Assembly (NCBI GenBank): GCA_963693315.1
Contig: OY856188.1
Span: forward strand, 2,726,257 to 2,790,256
DNA length: 64,000 nt
Reading direction: 5' to 3'
Source: Diogma glabrata
Taxonomy: Eukaryota; Arthropoda; Insecta; Diptera; Cylindrotomidae
Below the pieces are notes generated by a model that was given only the letters and a program-made list of their open reading frames with translations, was not told the DNA's origin and ran no database searches. The position numbers and the translations under genes are program-made. Below, piece by piece: positions 10,734-22,376 of this stretch. The first letter of the stretch is position 1. Each line of letters starts with the position of its first letter.

Positions 10734-12491
10734 TATGGAGTGGCTGAAATCTCAAGCTCTGAGATATCAAGACTTCGGTCTGGGTTAAGGATTTTGATAT
10801 AGTTTTCGGCAACAAAACTTTTATGAGGACATGGTTTTTAGTTTTGGGCAGCGATGAATATCAAACATTACTCTTTGTTAAAGTACAAGTATTCAGAGAT
10901 AGACACTGTTTAAAAATTTATTACAAAACTAACACGAAACATCAATACGTTGCCGGATAATTGTAATCAAAATTCCAAAAATATTGTTAAATTAAATAAA
11001 ATCAAACTTTTTCAAAATTCCAAAAATATTCTAAAAATTAGAATGAAATCAAATATTTAATCTTTTTCTAAATTCTGATGATATGCCAAAAATTCTTAAA
11101 AATTCGAACTTTTCCAAAATTCTAAAAATATTGCAAAAATTATTACAAAATCAAAAATTAAAACTTTTTTCAAAATTCCAAAAATTATAATAATATCAAA
11201 AATTAAAAATTTTTCAAAATTCTAAAAATATTTCAAAAATTCTTACAAAATCAAAAATTAAAACTTTTGCCGAAATTCTAAAAATATTGCAAAAATTATT
11301 ACAAAATCAAAAATACAAACTTTTTCAAAATTCCAAAAATATTTCAAAAACTACAACAAATTCAAAAATTTCCATGTCCAATTTCATTTTAAATTACATT
11401 TACGTCATAAAAACAGCTACATTTTTTTTCCCAAAATATTGGCTAAAAAATTAAATGAAATCATTTTTTGACACACTTGACATTAATTTTTGACAAACTT
11501 ATAATGCCATAATTCTCTATAATAATAATAAAATATCATGTCATACGAACTATTAATTTTATTTTCTTCTAAAAAAATTGGGTAAAAAATAAATGAAAAC
11601 CTTTCTTTTGACACACTTGACAACATTTTTTGACAAACTTATAATGCCATAATTCTCAATAATAATAATAAAATTTCATTTCAAACAAACAATTTATTTT
11701 TTTTCCAAAAAATTGGGTAAAAAACTAAATAAAAATCTTTTGACACACTTGACAACATTTTGTTGACAAACTTATAAAGCCATAATTCTCAATAATAATA
11801 ATAAAATTTCATTTTAAACAAACAATTTTATTTCCAAAAAATTGGGAAAAAAAAATAAAAATCTTTCTTTTGACACACTTGACAACACTTTTTTGACAAA
11901 CTTATAATGCCATAATTCTCAATAATAATAATAAAACTTCATTTCAAACAAACAATTAATTTTATATTTTTTTTCCAAAAAATTAAGTAAAAAAATAAAT
12001 AAAAATCTTTCTTTTGACACACTTGACAACTTTTTTTTGACAAACTTATAATGCAATAATCTAGTTTTTGATCTCACATACCAATCCCGACCATCAAGAT
12101 TTCTCCAAATTCAATGTTCCTACTCGTAATCACTTAAAATGAACGTTTTTTAAGCCAAAAATATGCAAATTTCCTTGTTTTGACACACATAATGATTTTT
12201 TTGACACACTTCCGGTACAGTTATCGAACACAGCGTCCTTTCGGACCTGTCCCTTGAGTATACCTATTTTTAGAAAAAAAAATTTTTGAAATCCATCCAG
12301 TGGTTTTCCCTGCAGCGTAGGTAATGACGGCCGGCCGGACGGCCGGCCGACAGACAGACATACATTTTTTTTTTTTTGCTTTTTTAGAATCAGGAGGTCC
12401 TAAAACGTCGAGAAATGTCAAAAAAAGTGGGGGTAAGAATTTCACTTTGAGCTCATGAATGTAATACTTAGGTCTTTCAGACCGAAGTAAT
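10734..12491 (+). mobile_element. Repeat family F, copy 1 (longest)
   Basis: Begins ATATGGAGTGGCTGAAATCT and ends CAGACCGAAGTAAT, boundaries shared with the copy at 61500-62320. Near both ends lies ACTTCGGTCTG in inverted orientation, as in a TIR element. The body has an AT-rich array of about 50-60-bp units (10960-11370) and five units of about 137 bp (11405-12065). A GC island near 12328-12350 is built from GGCCGGCC. A terminal hairpin (GGTCTTTCAGACC) precedes the end. No protein domain was found, so it is presumably non-autonomous. Confidence 0.75.
11405..12065. repeat. Five tandem units of 130-144 bp within family F
   Basis: The anchor GACACACTTGACA recurs at about 11470, 11610, 11742, 11872 and 12016. 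It is followed each time by TTTGACAAACTTATAATGC and an AATAATAATAAAAT run. The copy at 29549-31200 has about three such units on the other strand. Confidence 0.85.
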
Positions 12492-13031
12492 TATTATAAT
12501 TTTCTAATTTATAATTTTTTTCTCAATAAAAAACAAACAAAGCAAACAGCATAAAAACTTGATAAATTGTATAGATTTGTATGAGATATAACGAGAGGCA
12601 TACAAAAAAAGATATTAATTATTTAGTAAAATTAAAATAAATTGTTTTGCAGTCTTTACTTGTGTAACAAAAATTTTGTTCTGCTATAAAAGGTAAATTT
12701 ATACTAATTTTAAAATTATATTTAAAAAGTTCTCGTGCAAATCATGACGTATAGAAAACGTTTATTCAAATTCTCATACGATATTGAATTGGACTATCCT
12801 TTTATTAAAAAATCAAAATAAAACGACGCAAAAGTTTATTGTACTACCAGTAGGATTGAAATTGCAAATAAACTGTGGACGTTATGATATTAAAAGACAT
12901 ATAGATACAGATAAACATAAAAAGCGTTGCTATAAGCCGCCAGCTCCAGTAGCTTAAACAAGTTTTTAAACCATTTGAAATGGGAAAAACCGAAAGAAAT
13001 ATTGCTCTTGCAGAAGCCGTTTTCTCCTTCC
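12492..13031. other. AT-rich interval, no gene seen
   Basis: No element was recognised. It ends at the target duplication TCCA (13028-13031) of the next element. Confidence 0.5.
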
Positions 13032-14073
13032 AGAGCAATTCCACGTCACTGCAACATCGATGATCCTGACCCCCTCTGATTTCGATAAAATTTCATATAC
13101 AGATAGCCAATAAAAAAATAAAAATACCATTTCTTTCAAAAAATTAAATTTCGCTCTAGGGATGACACAGGGTGGCGGCAAAGTGTTAGGGGTTTGCGAT
13201 ACATGAGTATCTTTGAATATCGATTGCTAACGATTGACTAAACCGATTTAAGTTATTTATAGCTCATTGGAAAGGTAATTAATAGGACTTATAAAAAAAA
13301 TTACTTAAAATTTTCTAATAATTTTTTAAAAGTGTGGTAAACTTAAAAAAAAACTTCAAAGATGGCGCTGTTGAGGGTACCCTCACTTGTACCACATTTT
13401 TTTTCCAGAAAAAAAATGTTTAATTAGTTCGTAATCTAAAACGAAAGTTTCTCAAGTACATGATTTCTCGTTTTAAAACTAAAATTCTTACAAAATTTTA
13501 ATTTCCGTTTTTCCAATTTTTTGTTTTTTAAAAAATGCATTTTATATAAGAATTCTGAATTCTTGTTTTATTGCAATTTAGTTATTTTGAGGATACAAGT
13601 TAAGTATTTGAGGGTGTGGATACTGTTTACATAATTGACTTTTTCTCCCATTTCTACCTGTTCGAAATTAATTATAAATGTATGTACCTGAAATATATTA
13701 AAACTAATGCTGAGAAGTAAATAGTGAGAAAAATTATGTGAAATAAAATGCATGTTGTATGGAATTCATATAATAATTAACTTTTTATTTTTATTCTAAG
13801 TTGTGTAATAAAAACAATATACATTTATTAATAATATAAAATAAGATAAAAGAAATTAAAAATACAAAATAAATTTACATTGCATATTAACGGCTTATCT
13901 CAAAAATCCTAGTTTTAGCTGAATTAGAATATATTTTTGTAAGCAATGTTTTTTCATCTTTGGGGATAAACGCATGAAATGATTGTGTACGTTTTATAGT
14001 TACAGCCTCTCTGTATTTTGCTTCTAGCCATGACTTCAATTCTATATAATAATTTTTACTGGTATATGGTGAA

Positions 14074-14874
14074 ATGAAATTTGTTAGTTGTGGTAAATTA
14101 CATGATGAAAGTCAATGTGTGGAATGTGTTGAAAATCTTAAAGAACGGGCTGATAAATTTCATGTATTTCATGTACTTGGAAAACACAAAATCAAACTTG
14201 AAAGTGGGAGAGTGCTTAGTACTTGGCGATTTTTCAAAAAATTGCTCTTTTTTCATGCAAGATTCTGTGCAGAGTTATCACTGTAATAATTCGCAAGCTA
14301 CGATACAACCGTTTTTAATGTATTATAATTCACCTACTAGTCAAGGTATCGATCACTTAAGTTTTGTCATTATCTCTGATATAACTGAACATGATAGTGT
14401 GGCAGTGTATCTATTCATATCACAAATGATTGATTTTATAAAAGATAAAATAAAACACCCAGAAAAAAAGTCTATATGACTGATGGTGCTGGATCTCAGC
14501 ATAAAAATAAATATAGTTTTATAAATCTATGTTACCACAAACCAGATTTTAATAAAGACGCAGAGTGGCACTTCTACGCTACCAGTCATGGTAAAGGACC
14601 GTGTGATGGAATAGGGGGTACATTGAAACGAGGTGCTCAACGATAAATTTTATCTAACAAGAATATTATTCGAACCCCTATGGATCATTATGAATGGGCA
14701 ACAAAATCAACAATGAATTTTGCATATACCAGTAAAAATTATTATACAAAAATGAAGTCACGGCTAGAAGCAAAATACAGAGAGGCTGTAACTATAAAAC
14801 GTACACAATCATTTCGTGCGTTCATACCCAAAGATGAAAAACATTGCTTACAAAAATATATTCTATTCAGCTAA
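14074..14874 (+). pseudogene. C-terminal half of a Sola-like transposase, frameshifted
   Basis: Recognisable pieces are LGDFSKNCSF, QATIQPF, HLSFVIISD, then TDGAGSQHKNKYSF (about 14477-14520), AEWHFYATSHGKGPCDGIGG (about 14560-14620) and LKRGAQR. This D-G-A..Q-KN and HGKGPCDG.GGT.KR pattern belongs to a family of insect DDE-type transposases. The frame changes near 14200 and again at a run of seven A's near 14462. A TAA at 14643 precedes a last open stretch ending at about 14873. The N-terminal half is absent because the left arm begins at 14067. It is not functional as it stands. Confidence 0.75.
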
Positions 14875-15540
14875 AACTAGAATATTTCAGACAAGCCGGT
14901 AATATGCAATGTAAATTAATATGCAATGTAAATTTATTTTTAAATTCTTTTATATTATTTTATATTATTAATAAATGTATATTGTTTTTATTACACAACT
15001 TAGAATAAAAATACAAAGTTAATTATTATATGAATTCTATACTACACGCATTTTATTTCACATAATTTTTCTCACTATTTACTTTTCAGCATCAGTTTTA
15101 ATATATTTCAGGTACATTCATTTATAATTAATTACGGACAGGTAGAAATGGAAGAAAAAGTCAATTATGTAAAAAGCATCCACACCCTCAAATACTTAGC
15201 TTGTATCCTCAAAATAATTAAATTTCTATAAAACAAGAATTCAGGCGGTTTTAGTTAAATAAAATGCATTTTTTAAAAAACAAAAAACAAATTAAAATTT
15301 TGTAAGAATTTTAGTTTTAAAACGAGAAATCATGTACTTAGGAAACTTTTGTTTAAGATTACAAACGAATTAAACATTTTTTTTCTGGAAAAAAAATGTG
15401 GTAAAAGTGAGGGTACCCCCAACACCGCCATCTTTGAAATTTTTTTTAAGTTTACCAGACTTTTAAAAAATTATTAGAAAATTTTAAGTAATTTTTTTTA
15501 TAAGTCCTATTAGTTACCTTTTTAATGAGCTATAAATGAG

Positions 15541-15696
15541 TTGCTGTCTGAAGTTGTTTTCGTATTTGATTTTCTTCTACTTTATTTGCTTATTTTGCTT
15601 TGTTGTAATATGAAATTGTAAAATTAATAATATTTCCATATATTATAAAATTGTATATTTTTTTGGAAATAAATAAAAAAAAAAAAAAAAAAAATC
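15541..15696 (+). mobile_element. Poly(A)-tailed retroposed fragment inside the right Sola arm
   Basis: The right arm matches the left arm up to AATGAGCTATAAATGA and resumes at TCGGTTTAGTCAATCG. The roughly 155 bases between have no counterpart in the left arm and end in GGAAATAAATAAA plus about 20 A's. This is a LINE 3' end or SINE inserted after the palindrome formed. The source family is not identified. Confidence 0.75.
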
Positions 15697-17704
15697 GGTT
15701 TAGTCAATCGTTAGCAATCGATATTCAAAGATACTCATGTTTCGCAAACCCCTAACACTTTGCCGCCACCCTGTGTCATCCCTAGAGCGAAATTTAATTT
15801 TTTGAAAAAAATTGTATTTTTATTTTTTTATTGGCTATCTGTATATGAAATTTTATTGAAATCAGAGGAGGTCAGGTCACATGCTAGAACAAATGCTGTT
15901 GCGATGACGTGGAATTGCTCTCCATACGATTTACCACAATCAAAGCTTCCGATCGATAAAGTATTTTTGCATTTTGTCCCACATTATAGCGATTTGGCTC
16001 TGGTCAGTTTATTATAGGTACTGACTGCAGTTTGTCATTTATAAAATTTTGTTGACGTCTTTTGTTTTGTTTAATAGTTTTTAAAGAATTTTTAAAAGAA
16101 TTACTCCTTAGGCTGATTTTGTTATTTTCAACAAATAACAATTTTCTTTGTTTCTTTTCCAATTTGATTCTGTGTTTCCATATTATTTTCCTAACAAATT
16201 CTACTAGATATCCGTTGTGTGTCGCTGTGTTTTCTATTTTATTTCTATTTTCTATTTTATTGATCTTTCTTTTCTATCTATCCATATATCCCTATCCTAT
16301 AGGGATGTTAAACTGCCTATGGGTTATAGTGATAGGCGGCGTATCTACCGAAAATAAAAATTAATTTTGTTTACGCTCACCTCTAGATCTGCCAGTATCA
16401 CTATCACTTCATCGACAAAAGATGACCAAATAATCTCCCGCATGGAAGTGTGACGTTTGAGACTAAATTTTTCCATTGAATGGAAAGTAGTTATTTTTCA
16501 TGCATATTGTAACTGCTTCTGTATAAGTGTTGAGTTTACTGGTCACTATTTTATTGGAACTCAGCCAAGTTTTGATTAAGTCTTTATCAACTGGAACACT
16601 TGGAGAAAAAGGGCACTGACTCGGCATTAGGGGAGACTAACACTTCATTTGGTCGCACATTTATTAATTTGTAAATCTTTTTGAACGTTTTGTTGCTATT
16701 GAAAAAAAAGCTATTTTGAAATTATTTCTGTAGGTTAGTTGCTGTTTGATACTATTGGTTCATAGTACATATTTCAAAAGTTCTTCTATGAATTATGTTT
16801 TTCATTGATAAGACTGCTTTGTTTTTAAAACGAACTTTACAGTTTATTTGCTATGAAAAATAATTTATTTGCCGAATTTTGTAGACAAGCATTATTATTA
16901 AAACAGAAGTCGAAATCTTTTTCTACTCTGATTGCCAATCTGACTTTCATTAGGGTTAACTGACGTTTTTAACTTTTCGAATTAACTTAACTATCTCCCA
17001 TAGACTTTTCTAATTACCTACACTTTACTAAAATATGCGATCAACTTTTACCTTGTATTCTAATATGTCTGTATTTATGTTTAACCCATATTATTTAACT
17101 TTAACCTTAAATTTTCTCCGGCGGCAAAGATTTCTCAAATTTACATTCCTTTCAATTTTCACTTTCTTTCTAATAAACATTTTAATATCTAATGATAATT
17201 TTAGTTTTACTATAACTATCAAATGCAATTTACTATATCGAACGTCATTAATCTAAGAACACATGCAATTACAATTTTAATAGGTATGTTTAATAAAAAA
17301 TTTAATCTTTAATAGATAATTTTATATGTAGATAAAATTCTTTATCAAAATTACGGCATAGTGAGATAAATTTAAATGTTGTTTTAGTGAGCCTCAATGA
17401 ATTGCCACATATCTTTTGCTAAATCGTATTTTTTCTTTTGATCGTTTTACCATAGTCCATAATTAAACACTAAAACATCTGTATTAAATTTGTAATTATA
17501 GAAAATGATTCCGTTCTGTATAATTTATTCATATATAAAATAATTACTATCATTATTCTAATCTTAATAATTTTTTATCTTTTCGATATAGTAATACATA
17601 TCGCAAACAAAATAATTTCTAGATAAATGTCAAATACAAAATCAAAATATTTATTTTCTTATATTCGCGCCAAAGAAAAAAAAAATTATTCAATTCGTAC
17701 AAAC

Positions 17705-17773
17705 CTTTTGATGAGGTCCAACAATCGAAGCCAATGATAATGGTGAGTTTTCTTGATTTGCTACAATTGGCAT
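17705..17773 (-). CDS. Candidate first coding exon (23 codons) of an unidentified gene
   Basis: The minus strand reads AAATAAAAATG, then 23 codons MPIVANQENSPLSLAS... ending HQK, then GTTTGT, a plausible splice donor after AAG. The frame would stop four codons later (TGA), so the segment makes sense only as an exon. Codon composition is balanced within very AT-rich DNA, and the start has an A-rich context typical of insects. The interval is free of recognised transposons, and a CpG-rich patch lies about 0.7 kb upstream. I do not recognise the protein and found no second exon. Chance remains possible for so short a segment. Confidence 0.25.
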
Positions 17774-18439
17774 TTTTATTTAAAATTTTTAAAATTTTCT
17801 ATTTAACAATAACTAGATTTCACTTAATTTCACTTCTACCACATATCACTTTTACTTGAAAAATAAAATCACTCGAATATAATTCACACTTTTATTTGAT
17901 TCTTTTTTTTTTGGTTTCAATTTATTTTTCACTTTAACTTTTTTTGTGTAATGAAAATTAGTGTATAATCCATCCTCCAACAAAATATCAAATGAAAAAA
18001 TATGAAAATAATAATAAAAAAAATTTAATAATTTTTTTTTATTGCACGACGAACTTTTTTTTTATATATATTACTAAAAAAGCTAAGTACAGCCTTTACT
18101 GCCGTTCGTAGAGAGATCGAAAAATAATAAAAAATATAAAAAAAAATTCTTATCTTATCAGAATATCATCCATTCACGAATAAAAATCCGATTAGAATGA
18201 AATAGAAATAAAGACTTAAATGAACCTCACAAGAGGTGTAAATCGTTATAATTTTATTTTGTCATTTTATCGCATATAACGACTCATATTCTTTTTTTAT
18301 AATTTTTTTTTTCAATATTTGGTTTGTCAAAATAAATAAAGTTATCCATATGAATTATAAATAAATAAATAAATAAATACGAGAACGACAATCTTTTAGG
18401 TTTGTCAACGATGATTTAAATTTTTAAACCGTTCTATAT

Positions 18440-18470
18440 AGTTAGGTCGCGACTCGCGAGACTTATCAAA
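18440..18470. promoter_or_regulatory. CpG-rich patch with CTCGCGAG palindrome
   Basis: GTCGCGACTCGCGAGA is the most CpG-dense short stretch in several kilobases. On the minus strand it is followed by ACTATATAGAACGG. It could be promoter sequence for the candidate exon at 17705-17773, but nothing in the sequence proves transcription. Confidence 0.15.
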
Positions 18471-19835
18471 GAAGACCAAAACAAAATTCTTTGCTTTTGT
18501 TTTATTTGAAGTTTAGTTTTTATTGTTTCCTGTTATAGCACGTGGATGTAATAAAAGATAAGGTAACACAAAAGAACATTTGAAAATAATGATTAATAGT
18601 TAAAATTATTGCACAATTGGTTTAACTTTTAATTACATGAGATGAAAGTTCAAGTATGGATATTTTCCTGATATTTACCGAAATGACACCTAAACTTTAA
18701 AACGAATGAAATACAAAGAGAAATTTTATTTTAGATTTTATACGCACAACAAAAAATTTCTTAAACCACCCAAAAGTACTAGTGTTGGTGACACTAATTT
18801 GCAAATAATTCTGACGTCAGTTCAGATATTGCAAATCCTCTTGCTAATTTGTGCGATTCAGGTTGGGTATACACCTCAAGTGTACCACTATTATTTACGT
18901 GACAGATACATCCGAATCCGTCAACCGTATGCCACTAAATCTATCACTTTTGATACCGTCACATTGTCTATTTTAATAGTTTAAGCCCAGATATAGAGTT
19001 GGAATTTCTTCGAGCAAGCAATAGCGAGCCATCATCAAGGAATATTCCATAACTAAGATTGAACGTGCTACACCCAAAAAAATAATTGTGGTAAAATCGA
19101 CAAAATTGCAGGTAAATCCGAATAAAATGACATTGTTTTGGCTCCAACGTTTTATTTGGTTAAATCGACTGCACAAAAATTTGTCTGTCAAAAATATTAA
19201 ACTTAATTATTCGGGATTAAACTTAATGTTATTTAGACAGTCAGTGCTGTTGTTATAAGCATCCAGAATTTCAAGCATATTACTGTCAAATCAAATCGAA
19301 ACTACGCACATTAAAATAAAAACGAGATAATGTTAAATCAAAAGCTCTAACGTCGATTCGATATACAACTCAGTTAATTTTTAATGTTATCCTAATAGTA
19401 TTACTTTTATTACAATTGTAAACTAACATCAATCCCCCCACTCTGCAAATTCTGATATCAGCTCTGTCAAATTAAAAATTTGTGTTTTTTACGAAGTTTT
19501 GTTTTAATGATTAAATGCATTTAAATTACATAAAAAAACCAATTGCACACTTTGTGTAACCATTTGAAGTGACAATTTATTTATTTTTTTTTGTGCTGTA
19601 TATGTTCCATATAGGAACGTATGCTGTCAACAAGTGACCCCTCTCACCTGTATTAATTTCAATAATTCACTCAATTTTATGGTCGAGTTTCACTTGAAGA
19701 CTTAATTTAATCTATTCGTTTTACATGAGTGATCAGCCCATAGTTTTTCTAATTTATCAACTATATTAGTTGACTATCGATTAATTGGAAAAGCGTGTTG
19801 ATGACTGTTAATGTTTTGCTTAAAAACATTTTGAC

Positions 19836-19905
19836 CTAGATAGAAGTCGAACTCGGGGCTTCCGAGTTAGAAGTCTAGCGTGCTACCACTAGCCCACCAA
19901 CACAG
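19836..19905 (-). mobile_element. tRNA-like SINE head
   Basis: The minus strand reads GGTGGGCTAGTGGTAGC, close to a pol III A box (TGGGCTAGTGG, one mismatch), then GAGTTCGACTTC, a weaker B box about 30 bases on. It lacks a clean cloverleaf and acceptor stem, so it is a tRNA-derived SINE head and not a tRNA gene. Confidence 0.5.
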
Positions 19906-20060
19906 TTTTACAATTAGGACTGTAGCTGTTGGAAGAGAAATTCTTTTATTTTTTTTTCAAATAAAACATATTGTTAGTTTTTCTTGTATAATACAGTGTT
20001 TATTATGTATAATATTAATGTACAATAATAATAAAAATAATACATAAAATAAAACGGATT

Positions 20061-20170
20061 CGAATGTTGGTACTGATGAGGAATGAGGATAGTTCGAATC
20101 CCCAGTCCGAAACTTCTCTGAGTAAAATCCAAAATATACTTTGGAATTGAAAAATTCAAAGAAATTCCTA
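20061..20170 (+). mobile_element. SINE fragment with B box
   Basis: AGTTCGAATCCCC near 20093 is a good pol III B box preceded by a variable-arm-like GATGAGGAATGAGGAT. It resembles the SINE heads at 50786 and 58541. Its A box and 3' end are not clear. Confidence 0.4.
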
Positions 20171-20740
20171 AATTGCTTGAGTTTATAAGTGCTCGAAAAA
20201 AATCTCTAATATAATTCAAAATTGTTCAATATTCAATTCTAGTGAATTAAAAATTCTTAAGCAAATACTGTATTAACAAAAGGAGGATTACTCTTTAATT
20301 AACATCTTGCTTTTGTTTTTTAAATTATTTTAATATTTGTAGAATTAACTGCAGTACTTTTGATGTGATTATTATTTCGCGCAAAAAATCAACCAAAATG
20401 CATTCAAGTATTTTATATATTGATTTAAAATTCAAAATCAAAAGTAGCTTTCGAAGCCAGAATTTTTTAATTTTTGTTAATTTAAGGACAATTTCGTGAA
20501 TTTTATATACAATTTTTTACTTTGTTAAATCGATCTGCGTGAATTTTTTTTTGGGTGTACTACTATACCTGCCTGAAATGAATTTATTCGCAAGCAATCT
20601 TAAGATATTATACCTTGGCTAGTGAAATCTCACTGACATTGCCAGTGCTTTGTAATATCTCACGTTAACTGATTTGTCAATAGGAGTATGCGGACAAATT
20701 AACAAAAACTGATCCCTCCATTTACAGGCATAACCTTTTC

Positions 20741-21665
20741 CATATTAAAAAATTCAGAAGGAAGGCACAAACTAGCTCTATATATTTTGAACTATATTAT
20801 GAGAGTCTTGTTGTTGACTAATTACACCATATAGAGAAATAGTCATTTTTTGTCAATAAAAGATTGCATATAATCCACGATCCGCAATACATCTGATCTT
20901 CTGATCAATTAGTGTGTTTTGTGGAAATGCATCAACAAAGCGCCTTAATATAATTTTTTTGTAATTTTTAAAATTCGTGGACAACTATGTGACACACTAT
21001 ATAGTCGCATAGTTGACGCTTGTTTCACTTATCAGATCTATCAAAAAATAAATTCAATTGGCATCAAAACGATGAAACAATCCAATGCTGGCAACCGGCC
21101 TCTGTTAAAGAATACAAATTTAAAACAATTTAAAACAGGGGCACACTGTTTTGTTCTATTTATTATGTTTAACTCAGTCATAAGCAAACACCCATAATAA
21201 ATGTTGTTCAAAATAAAGGTTTGTAAATAATTAGTAAACACACGTTTTACATTTATAAAACGGAACAACCTCAGTTTTACTGTCGCAACTATTTGATTTA
21301 CTTTTGAAGACGAATAATTAAGACATAAAATTACTTTTGTTATATGTTTTACTTTTCAAAATCTTAATTAAAATGTCACTTAAAGTTAAATTTTTACATC
21401 AGACTTCATTCTGATTAAGAGAGCAATGTTTGTTAAAATAACTTTGAGATGTTTAAACTTTTTGTTACTGATAACATACATATCTTTTGTTCCTGCAATA
21501 CTTGACTACATTTCTACATTTCACGAAAGACAGTAAGTAGAATAAACAAAAGAAATTAAAGTCATTTAAATAAAGCCGCTCAATTCACTCAATTGGAAAG
21601 TGAATTGCTGAAGGAATTGATTGTAGCCCAGGAGTGGGGGGGAATCTGCGGCCTTATCACATATA
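20741..21665. other. AT-rich interval, no gene seen
   Basis: No recognisable element. A CCCAGGAGTGGGGGG patch near 21628 stands out only by composition. Confidence 0.5.
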
Positions 21666-21895
21666 CCGCATTCACAGCGATATAGCAAATTAGTAGATAG
21701 TATATTATAATTTGCATTTTGGCATATTTAATATGAGTTTAAAACGTAGATTGTAATGTGAATCGTAAGTATTTGAATCGTTTGTAATTGTAGTAAGCCT
21801 AGATATCAAATTAGATGCAAAATTTTAAAATAAAAAGTGTTTACAGCACAGATTTAAATTACATCTACTAATTTGCTATGTCGCTGTGAATGCGG
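21666..21895. mobile_element. 230-bp TA-flanked MITE
   Basis: Terminal inverted repeats of about 30 bp begin CCGCATTCACAGCG and continue to AGCAAATTAGTAGAT with one or two mismatches. TA flanks both sides (21664-21665 and 21896-21897). The interior is AT-rich and non-coding. This is the standard structure of a Tc1/mariner-type MITE, and the low arm divergence suggests a fairly young insertion. Confidence 0.85.
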
Positions 21896-22376
21896 TAATA
21901 TTTTGAATTTTATACAAAATTACTAAATTCAAACCAATTTTTTTCGTTGAAAAGTTTTTTGTAAAATTTTTTAAAAATTGAATCATTTTTTCGAAAATAT
22001 TTTGTCTAGTTCTGTAGTCGACTTTTTCGTGATTTCAGTTGAAAAATAGCAAAGTAAGAATAACCCATTAATACTACGTTTATATCGCCGATATTTAAAT
22101 AGAATATAGTACATTTTGCTACAAGAGATGAAAAAACTCATTTTTCGTGAGTGAGAACTTGTTAGCGAGACGCGTTGGGTGAACCAATTTCAATTTAACG
22201 AACCTAAAATTTTTTCATCTCGCGTAGGAAATGCAATATTTTCTACAATGTTAAATAAATAGTAAACGATATTTATTATAAACTAGCTGGACCCGGCCAC
22301 GCGTTGCAGTGGCTTAGTTTGGTTGAATATAAGAAATAAAGAAAACAAAACACTCACCTTTCTAATATGTTTTATT

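Larger units (their letters stand above)
13032..15920 (+). mobile_element. Palindromic Sola-like DNA transposon with 4-bp TSD
   Basis: Ends in GAGCAATTCCACGTCA and its inverse, flanked on both sides by TCCA (13028-13031 and 15921-15924). The arms are very long: the left runs 13032 to about 14067, the right about 14723 to 15920, interrupted by the insertion at 15541-15696. The left arm ends with a reversed copy of the transposase C-terminus that the right arm carries in sense. The left side is thus a mirror of the right side, and the 5' half of the gene has been lost. A 4-bp duplication with this transposase type suggests the Sola superfamily; that name is inference. Confidence 0.8.
15925..18984. 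other. AT-rich interval with candidate exon and promoter-like patch
   Basis: No transposon was recognised in about 3 kb, unusual for this window. An AAAT microsatellite lies at about 18356-18380. The coding-like segment at 17705-17773 and the CpG-rich patch near 18446 are listed separately. Short frames at 16062-16364 and 17035-17256 are hydrophobic low-complexity sequence and I do not call them genes. Confidence 0.45.
19071..20557. mobile_element. TA-flanked element with CACCCAAAAAAA termini
   Basis: Starts CACCCAAAAAAA and ends with the inverse TTTTTTTGGGTG. TA flanks both ends (19069-19070, 20558-20559), and removing it restores repeat S. A second pair, TTGGTTAAATCGACTGC (19156) and TTGTTAAATCGATCTGC (20522), is a direct repeat near the ends. 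It has no transposase and contains two tRNA-like patches. The TA target site suggests a Tc1/mariner-type mechanism, but the inverted repeats are short and this is not certain. Confidence 0.65.
18985..20740 (+). repeat. Repeat family S, copy 1, split by an insertion
   Basis: The left half (about 18985-19070: CAAGCAATAGCG, CATCATCAAGGA, TAAGATTGA) and right half (about 20558-20740: GGCTAGTGAAATCTCACTG, TTGCCAGTGCTTTGTAATAT, AAAACTGATCCCTCC) are colinear with the unbroken copy at 40320-40668. The intervening 1.49 kb is an inserted element. No coding capacity is evident. Confidence 0.75.

Noticed and set aside
12966..13181. Open frame beginning MPPPCVIPRAKFNFLK, repeated at 15760-16017, 56417-56620 and, in part, 55637-55861
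   Set aside because: It lies in the terminal arms of the Sola-like elements. The four copies are the same repeated DNA, and the frame is not preserved equally, so conservation reflects the arm and not selection on protein.
19836..19905. tRNA gene
   Set aside because: Box-like motifs are present but arms do not pair into a cloverleaf and the B box has mismatches; kept as a SINE head. The same applies to 58541-58612 and 24200-24262.
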